NCBI GenBank assembly: GCA_050011895.1
Contig: JBEKIF010000006.1
Span: 1 to 64,000, forward strand
Direction of reading: 5' to 3'
DNA: 64,000 nucleotides
DNA from: DATBGO01 sp050011895
GTDB taxonomy: Bacteria > Actinomycetota > Actinomycetes > Streptosporangiales > Streptosporangiaceae
Part shown: piece after piece, positions 59,174 to 64,000 of the stretch
Position numbering within the stretch: the stretch's first letter is position 1
Layout of the letters: every line of letters starts with the position of its first letter
The notes under the pieces: generated by a model
Seen by the model: the letters and a program-made list of their open reading frames with translations, nothing else
The model's database searches: none
Told to the model about the DNA's origin: nothing
Position numbers and translations under genes: made by a program

Positions 59174-60493
59174 ATGCCCGCTGGTCCCCTGCGCATTGCG
59201 CTGCTCATCGCTGCCGCGAGCTTGCCTGCGCTATCGGCGTGGACCGTCCCGGTCCGCGCATCAGGCGCGAGCGCGAGCACGAGCGCAGGCACGGGCACGG
59301 GCGCGGGCGCGGGCGCGGGAACGAACGCTAGCGCGGGCGCTGGCGCGCGCGCGGGCACGGGCACGAACGCGGGCGCGGGCGCGGGCGCTGGCGCGGGAAC
59401 GAACGCTGGCGCGGGCACTGGCGCGCCTACGGGCGGCTGGCAGGTCCAGGCCGTCATCTCGGTTCCGGGCGAATCCGTGCAGCTGAACGGTGTCGCCGCC
59501 CGGTCGCCGACCAGCGCGTGGGCGGCCGGGGGGATAGCGCCAAGCGGCTCACTGAGCTACCAGCCGCTGCTGGTGCACTGGGACGGTTCCGCCTGGCGCA
59601 CCGTCACGCTGCCTGCTCGGGTCCGCACGGCCCTGGGAACGGGTCAGGGCCTCAGCGTGATCGGCGCCTGGTCTGCGTCTGGCTTCTGGGCGTTCGACGG
59701 GCTGGCCGGCTCCTGGCTGCGCCGGGACAGGCTGGGATGGACGGCCGGGCAGCTCCCGGAGCCTGGCGCTGGTGACTCGCGGCCAGTGATCACGTCGGCG
59801 GTCGTGCTGAGCAGGTCCGACGTCTGGGCGTTCGGGCTCGCGGTCACCGCGGGCGGGCAGGCCTTGCCATACGCCGCGCACCGGCGAGGCGGGATATGGC
59901 GGGTCGTCGCCATGCCGGGTACCAGCGCCGTCACGGACGCGAGCGGCTCCTCGCGCGCGAACGTATGGGCGCTGATCGGGGGCGGCCCGCAGACCGGAAC
60001 GGCGAGTGCGCTGCTGCACTGGAACGGCCATGCATGGAGCCAGGTCAGCCTGACGGCATCGCTGGCCGATGCCGCCCGCCTGTACAGCGTGCTAGCCGTC
60101 GGCCGGGACAGCGCATGGACCGGCGGCGGCACCCCGGCCGGGACGACCGGGGTGCCTGGCGTGACGGCGCTGTGGAACGGCAGCGACTGGCAGGCCTGGC
60201 GGCTCCGCCGGATGACGACGGCAGCGGTGAACCTGGAGTTCACGTTGGCCCACGATGGCCAGGGCGGCGTGTGGGCGGCCGCCGCCGGGTTCGGCCGGGG
60301 CCACTTCCAGCTGTGGCACTACACCGGCGGCCAATGGACGCCGCCGGTCAGCCTCACGACGGGCGGCAGTCGCGCGTTCCTCGGGGGCCTGGCCCTCGTG
60401 CCCGGGACAACATCCCTGTGGGCAGTAGGCGAGCGGCTGGCCGGTTCAGCGGGCCAGGGCGTGATCGCCGGCTACGGAACGCCGGGCAGCTAG
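59174..60493 (+). CDS. Secreted Trp-rich repeat protein with a Gly/Ala/Thr tract
   Basis: 439 residues. A signal peptide (RIALLIAAASLPALSAW, cleavage near 29) is followed by about 55 residues of GTGAGA/GTNAGA low-complexity sequence encoded by 6-bp and 18-bp repeats. From about 90 on there are repeated segments of 45-55 residues with WDGSAW, WNGHAW, WNGSDW and similar, plus VWAFG or VWALIG turns. This looks like a beta-propeller. Function unknown. GAGGT seven bases before the ATG supports the start. Confidence 0.8.
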   Translation: MPAGPLRIALLIAAASLPALSAWTVPVRASGASASTSAGTGTGAGAGAGTNASAGAGARAGTGTNAGAGAGAGAGTNAGAGTGAPTGGWQVQAVISVPGESVQLNGVAARSPTSAWAAGGIAPSGSLSYQPLLVHWDGSAWRTVTLPARVRTALGTGQGLSVIGAWSASGFWAFDGLAGSWLRRDRLGWTAGQLPEPGAGDSRPVITSAVVLSRSDVWAFGLAVTAGGQALPYAAHRRGGIWRVVAMPGTSAVTDASGSSRANVWALIGGGPQTGTASALLHWNGHAWSQVSLTASLADAARLYSVLAVGRDSAWTGGGTPAGTTGVPGVTALWNGSDWQAWRLRRMTTAAVNLEFTLAHDGQGGVWAAAAGFGRGHFQLWHYTGGQWTPPVSLTTGGSRAFLGGLALVPGTTSLWAVGERLAGSAGQGVIAGYGTPGS

Positions 60494-60527
60494 GCCGCTG
60501 CGCCGAGACAAGCGCCGGGTCTGCCGA

Positions 60528-60554
60528 TCACCGGCGGCCGGCCCCAGCCGGTGA
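60528..60554 (+). terminator. Hairpin after the secreted repeat protein
   Basis: TCACCGGC pairs perfectly with GCCGGTGA across an 11-base GC-rich loop, 34 bases after the stop. No T-tract. Confidence 0.6.
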
Positions 60555-60672
60555 CCGAGGTCCCTGCTGGTCGTGCCGTTCGGCCGTGATGAACTCGGCG
60601 GCTGGTGAGAAACACTGGTCATACGGGAGTCTGCAGTACCCCTGGTAGCGGATTACGGGAGGGGGAGCGGAC

Positions 60673-61605
60673 ATGACACGCAGCGATATCCACCGCGACG
60701 CCGTGCTCCGTCATCTTGGCGTTACCTATTACGAATCCCTGCACGGCAAGGCCACCGCGGCCGATGTTTCCCGGGCAGTCGATTCGGTCATGGACACCAC
60801 GCTGGAGCACTCAAGGGAGCCGGCTGCGACGGCTGCGGCCGGGACCGCCGGCCCGCATGCCCGCGGTGCGGGGAAGCAGCAGCACGGGCGATGGCACCAT
60901 CGGGTAGGGGACGTCATGACGACCTCTGTGGTGACCGCTGACCGGCACACCCCCTTCAAGGAGATCGTCGTCTTGATGGCCGGGCACAAGATCAGTGCCC
61001 TGCCGGTACTGGCCTTGGGCCGCCATGTCGCCGGGGTGGTGTCCGAGGCCGACCTGCTCAGCGTGCAGGACAAGCACGCGCGGGAAGCACAGCTCGAATC
61101 GGGCGGCCACCTGCACTGGCACGCCGGCGATAAGAGGCACCTGGGCCTGTCGGCGGGTGAGCTGATGACGTCGCCGGCCATCACGGTCCACCCGGACGCA
61201 ACGCTGCCGGCCGCGGCGAGGCTGATGAACAGCCGCCACGTCAAGCGGCTGCCGGTGGTCGACGCCGACACGGTGATCGGCGGCGGCGTCGGCGGCAAGC
61301 TGATCGGAATCGTGAGCCGCTGCGACCTGCTGAGCGTCTTCCTGCGCCCGGACGAGGACATCGCCCGGGAGGTCCGCGAGATGCTCACGCAGATCCTGCT
61401 CGCGGACTCGGCAACCGTCACAGTACGAGTGCGGACTGGCGTCGTGACCTTGGCAGGCCAGCCCTGGTCCGCCGAGCGGCATGACCTGATCCGGGTGGCG
61501 GCACGGCTGACCTGGGACATTGACGGCGTGGTGGACGTGGTGAACAGGCTCGGTGCCGCCCAGCCGAGCACCGGCCCGGCGGCCGGGGAGCGCGGCGCCA
61601 CGTAG
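60673..61605 (+). CDS. CBS-pair and BON domain protein
   Basis: 310 residues, cytosolic. A short N-terminal helical domain (HRDAVLRHLGVTYYESLHGK) comes before two CBS domains (about 75-135 and 160-225, VGDVMTTSVVTADRHTPF and AGELMTSPAITVHPDATL) and a C-terminal BON domain (about 228-295, REVREMLTQILLADSATVTV). CBS pairs bind adenine nucleotides. Such proteins are often stress- or hypoxia-induced in actinobacteria; the target is unknown. The ATG is preceded by GGAGGGGGAGCGGAC. Confidence 0.9.
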   Translation: MTRSDIHRDAVLRHLGVTYYESLHGKATAADVSRAVDSVMDTTLEHSREPAATAAAGTAGPHARGAGKQQHGRWHHRVGDVMTTSVVTADRHTPFKEIVVLMAGHKISALPVLALGRHVAGVVSEADLLSVQDKHAREAQLESGGHLHWHAGDKRHLGLSAGELMTSPAITVHPDATLPAAARLMNSRHVKRLPVVDADTVIGGGVGGKLIGIVSRCDLLSVFLRPDEDIAREVREMLTQILLADSATVTVRVRTGVVTLAGQPWSAERHDLIRVAARLTWDIDGVVDVVNRLGAAQPSTGPAAGERGAT

Positions 61606-61642
61606 CACCTGGCTGGGCGGCGGGCAGCAGGGCCTCCAGCGC

Positions 61643-62425
61643 CTAGGTCTTGCCCGGGACTTCCGGGGTGTCCTTGGGGGTGCGCCGGCCGATCTTCCTG
61701 CCCAGCCAGACCAGCGGATCGTATTTGCGGTCGGCAACGCGCTCCTTCATCGGGATCAGCGCATTGTCGGTGATCTTGATGTGCTCGGGGCAGACCTCGG
61801 TACAGCACTTGGTGATGTTGCAGTAGCCGAGGCCGAAGTCGTCCTGGGCGATCTCGCGCCGGTCGGCGGTGTCGGCCGGGTGCATCTCGAGCTCGGCGAT
61901 CCGCATCAGGTATCTCGGGCCGGCGAATGCCTGCTCATTGTCCGCGTGGTCACGGATCACGTGGCAGGTGTTCTGGCACAGGTAGCACTCGATGCACTTG
62001 CGGAACTCCTGTGACCGCTCCACATCCACCTGCTGCATCCGGAACTCGCCGAGCCCGACCGAGGGGTCCGGGGTGAACGACGGGATCTGCCGGGCCTTGG
62101 CGTAGTTGAGCGAGACATCGGTCACCAGGTCCCTGATCACCGGGAAGGTGCGCATCGGGGTGATGGTGAGGGTCTCGTCCGGCGAGTAGATCGCCATCCG
62201 CGTCATGCAGGCCAGCCGGGGGCTGCCGTTGATCTCCATCGAACAGGAACCGCACTTGCCTGCCTTGCAATTCCACCTGATCGCGAGGTCGCCAGCCTGG
62301 GTCGCCTGCAGCCGGTGCAGCACGTCGAGGACGACCTCGCCCTCGTTGACCTCGACCTCGTAGTCGGCAAGAGCGCCCTGGCCGAGGTCACCGCGCCAGA
62401 CCCGCAACGCTGCCTGGTAGCCCAT
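61643..62425 (-). CDS. sdhB: Succinate dehydrogenase / fumarate reductase iron-sulfur subunit
   Basis: 260 residues, membrane-associated. The 2Fe-2S domain has WNCKAGKCGSCSMEINGSPR with Cys53, 58, 61 and 73. The C-terminal domain has CIECYLCQNTC (144, 147, 150, 154) and further cysteines at 202, 207, 208 and 212 for the 4Fe-4S and 3Fe-4S clusters. Its ATG shares one base with the sdhA stop (TGATG), so both are coupled. No membrane anchor gene is visible downstream; a cytochrome b subunit may lie upstream, outside the window. Confidence 0.95.
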   Translation of the reverse strand: MGYQAALRVWRGDLGQGALADYEVEVNEGEVVLDVLHRLQATQAGDLAIRWNCKAGKCGSCSMEINGSPRLACMTRMAIYSPDETLTITPMRTFPVIRDLVTDVSLNYAKARQIPSFTPDPSVGLGEFRMQQVDVERSQEFRKCIECYLCQNTCHVIRDHADNEQAFAGPRYLMRIAELEMHPADTADRREIAQDDFGLGYCNITKCCTEVCPEHIKITDNALIPMKERVADRKYDPLVWLGRKIGRRTPKDTPEVPGKT

Positions 62426-64000
62426 CAGTGCGTCTCCTTAGGCGGGACCGGGGAAGTGACGCCTTCGGCGGGCAGTTCCTCGTCGGTCAGGTACTTCTTC
62501 AGCTCGGCCCGGTCGAACAGCGCGAGCAGGTCCGGGCGCATCGGGATGATCGGCTGGTGCGACACCTGCGCCTTATCGCCGTCCAGCGAGCAGACCAGGT
62601 TGACCTTGCGCCAGTCTGGCGACATCTCAGGGAAGTCGTCCCTGGTGTGGCCGCCGCGGGACTCCTGGCGCTCCAGCGCCGCCTGCGCGATGCAGTCCGA
62701 GACCAGCAGCATGTTGCGCAGGTCAAGGGCCAGGTGCCAGCCAGGGTTGTAGGCCCGGCCGCCCGGCACGCTGACGTGAGCGGCCCGCACCCGCAGCTTG
62801 TCCAGCTCGCCGAGTGCCGCCTTCAGCTCATGCTCCCGCCTGATGATGCCGACCAGGTCGTTCATGGTCTGCTGCAGCTCGGCGTGGACCTGATAGGCGT
62901 TCTCGCCATGAGCGCGCTCCAGCGGGGCCAGCGCCTCGGCGGTGGCGTCCGCGACCGTTGCCTCGCTCGGTGTCGGGCGAGAGCCTGCCGCCAGGCCGTC
63001 AACGTACTGCGCGGCGTGCATCCCGGCGCGGCGGCCGAACACCAGCAGGTCAGACAGGGAGTTGCCGCCGAGCCGGTTAGAGCCGTGCATGCCGCCGGAG
63101 ACCTCGCCGACCGCGAACAAGCCGGCCACGCTGGCCTGCTGCGTGTCCGGGTCGACCTCGACCCCGCCCATCATGTAGTGACAGGTCGGCCCGACCTCCA
63201 TCTGCTCCTTGGTGATGTCGACGTCGGCCAGTTCCTTGAACTGATGGCACATCGACGGCAGCTTGCGCAGGATCTCCTCGGCCGGGCGGCGCGAGGCGAT
63301 GTCCAGGAAGACCCCGCCGTGCGGCGACCCCCGGCCGGCCTTGATCTCGGAGTTGATCGACCTGGAGACCTCATCGCGGGGCAGCAGCTCGGGCGGGCGG
63401 CGGTTATTCCCCTGGTCGTCGTACCAGCGGTCGGCCTCGTCCTCGGTCTCCGCGTACTGCGCGCGGAACACGTCAGGGACGTAGTCGAACATGAACCGGT
63501 TGCCGTCGGAGTTCCGCAGCACCCCGCCGTCGCCGCGGACCGACTCGGTGACCAGGATTCCCTTCACCGACAGTGGCCAGACCATCCCGGTCGGGTGGAA
63601 CTGCACGAACTCCATGTTCAGCGTGGTCGCCCCGGCTAGCAGGGCGAGCGCGTGCCCGTCGCCGGTGTACTCCCACGAGTTCGAGGTGACTTTGAACGAC
63701 TTGCCGATCCCGCCGGTCGCGAGGATCACCGCGGGCGCCTCGAACAGCACGAAGCCGCCGGTCTCCCTGACGTAGCCGAACGCGCCGGCGATCCGGCCGC
63801 CCTCGGTCATCAGCTCGGTGATCGTAGTCTCGGCGAAGACCTTGATCATGCCTTCCGGGTCGCCACCGGCGATCGCGTCCTCCTGCTGCAGCGCCACCAC
63901 CTTCTGCTGCAGGGTCCTGATCAGCTCTAGGCCGGTCCGGTCGCCGACGTGCGCCAGCCGCGGGTACTCGTGGCCGCCGAAGTTGCGCTGGCTGATCTTG
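62425..64000 (-). CDS. sdhA: Succinate dehydrogenase / fumarate reductase flavoprotein subunit, partial
   Basis: The C-terminal ~524 residues; the gene continues beyond the right edge. Visible parts are QRNFGGHEYPRLAHVGDRTG near the cut, ATGGIGKSFKVTSNSWEYTG, MEFVQFHPTGMVWPL, ESVRGDGGVLRNSDGNRF, YMMGGVEVDPDTQ, and SGGMHGSNRLGGNSLSDLLVFG, all FAD and substrate-binding blocks of SdhA/FrdA. The C-terminus has RQESRGGHTRDDFPE as expected. The FAD-binding N-terminus is outside. It precedes sdhB in one operon. Confidence 0.95.
   Translation of the reverse strand, partial: KISQRNFGGHEYPRLAHVGDRTGLELIRTLQQKVVALQQEDAIAGGDPEGMIKVFAETTITELMTEGGRIAGAFGYVRETGGFVLFEAPAVILATGGIGKSFKVTSNSWEYTGDGHALALLAGATTLNMEFVQFHPTGMVWPLSVKGILVTESVRGDGGVLRNSDGNRFMFDYVPDVFRAQYAETEDEADRWYDDQGNNRRPPELLPRDEVSRSINSEIKAGRGSPHGGVFLDIASRRPAEEILRKLPSMCHQFKELADVDITKEQMEVGPTCHYMMGGVEVDPDTQQASVAGLFAVGEVSGGMHGSNRLGGNSLSDLLVFGRRAGMHAAQYVDGLAAGSRPTPSEATVADATAEALAPLERAHGENAYQVHAELQQTMNDLVGIIRREHELKAALGELDKLRVRAAHVSVPGGRAYNPGWHLALDLRNMLLVSDCIAQAALERQESRGGHTRDDFPEMSPDWRKVNLVCSLDGDKAQVSHQPIIPMRPDLLALFDRAELKKYLTDEELPAEGVTSPVPPKETH

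Noticed and set aside
1..64000. tRNA, rRNA or SRP RNA genes
   Set aside because: No cloverleaf with a typical TTCRA loop and matching arms, and no rRNA-like stretches were seen; a covariance-model search would be needed to be sure.

Overview
This 64 kb window is a very GC-rich, gene-dense stretch of an actinobacterial chromosome. The housekeeping order smc-ftsY-ffh-rpsP-khpA-rimM-trmD-rplS-lepB-rnhB-DUF2469-yraN-comM-dprA ... rpsB-tsf-pyrH-frr-cdsA-rlmN is the one I remember from Streptomyces and other Actinomycetales. A CofC-type F420 gene, DivIVA-like and HATPase/GAF proteins, and frequent GTG/TTG starts also fit. I cannot name a genus. I see no rRNA, tRNA, CRISPR array, prophage or intact transposase.

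Layout. 1-3.6 kb: a cut-off minus-strand gene, a palindromic element, a 14-bp tandem repeat, and the three-gene proton-translocating transhydrogenase operon (pntAa-pntAb-pntB). 4-5 kb: a small unknown protein and an HU gene with a clear hairpin terminator. 5-9.5 kb: ddl and the overlapping plsC-gpsA pair (minus), cofC (plus), and a lone Lrp-type sensor domain. 9.6-19.4 kb: thiL, a membrane-anchored CBM2-like protein, thiD, rpmB, an apparent remnant of the DAK2/fakA gene, recG, rsmD, coaD, DUF177, rpmF, rnc, mutM, acyP. 19.5-25.5 kb: a conserved 62-residue protein, a broken esterase gene, smc, ftsY. 25.6-28.9 kb: a flavohemoglobin-like gene and a divIVA-like gene facing a truncated hemoglobin and a ferredoxin-domain reductase. 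29-40 kb: ffh through dprA. 40-44.3 kb: kinase-like protein, secreted protein, coiled-coil protein, XerC. 44.6-52.5 kb: rpsB-tsf-pyrH-frr-cdsA, a SUFU-domain protein, rlmN, an acyltransferase. 52.6-55.2 kb: a HATPase-GAF protein, an overlapping convergent gene, and an MFS transporter remnant. 55.7-64 kb: typA, an uppP-family gene, a secreted repeat protein, a CBS-BON protein, and sdhB-sdhA cut by the right edge.

How the genes work together. Most of the window is a translation, protein-export and chromosome-maintenance neighbourhood: SRP and its receptor, signal peptidase, ribosomal proteins with their modification enzymes, translation factors, SMC, HU, XerC and DNA repair. Cell-envelope precursors (Ddl, PlsC, GpsA, CdsA, UppP) and redox metabolism (Pnt, Sdh, the hemoglobins) fill the rest.

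The most striking property is how many GC-rich tandem repeats there are. Some lie in frame inside essential genes (recG, smc hinge, xerC, cdsA, rpsP and rpsB tails). Others grow out of gene 3' ends and include the stop codon (pntB, cofC/Lrp, ftsY, ffh). Other points of note are a 68-bp palindromic element present twice, two genes whose best start is ATT behind a strong ribosome-binding site, and three gene remnants.
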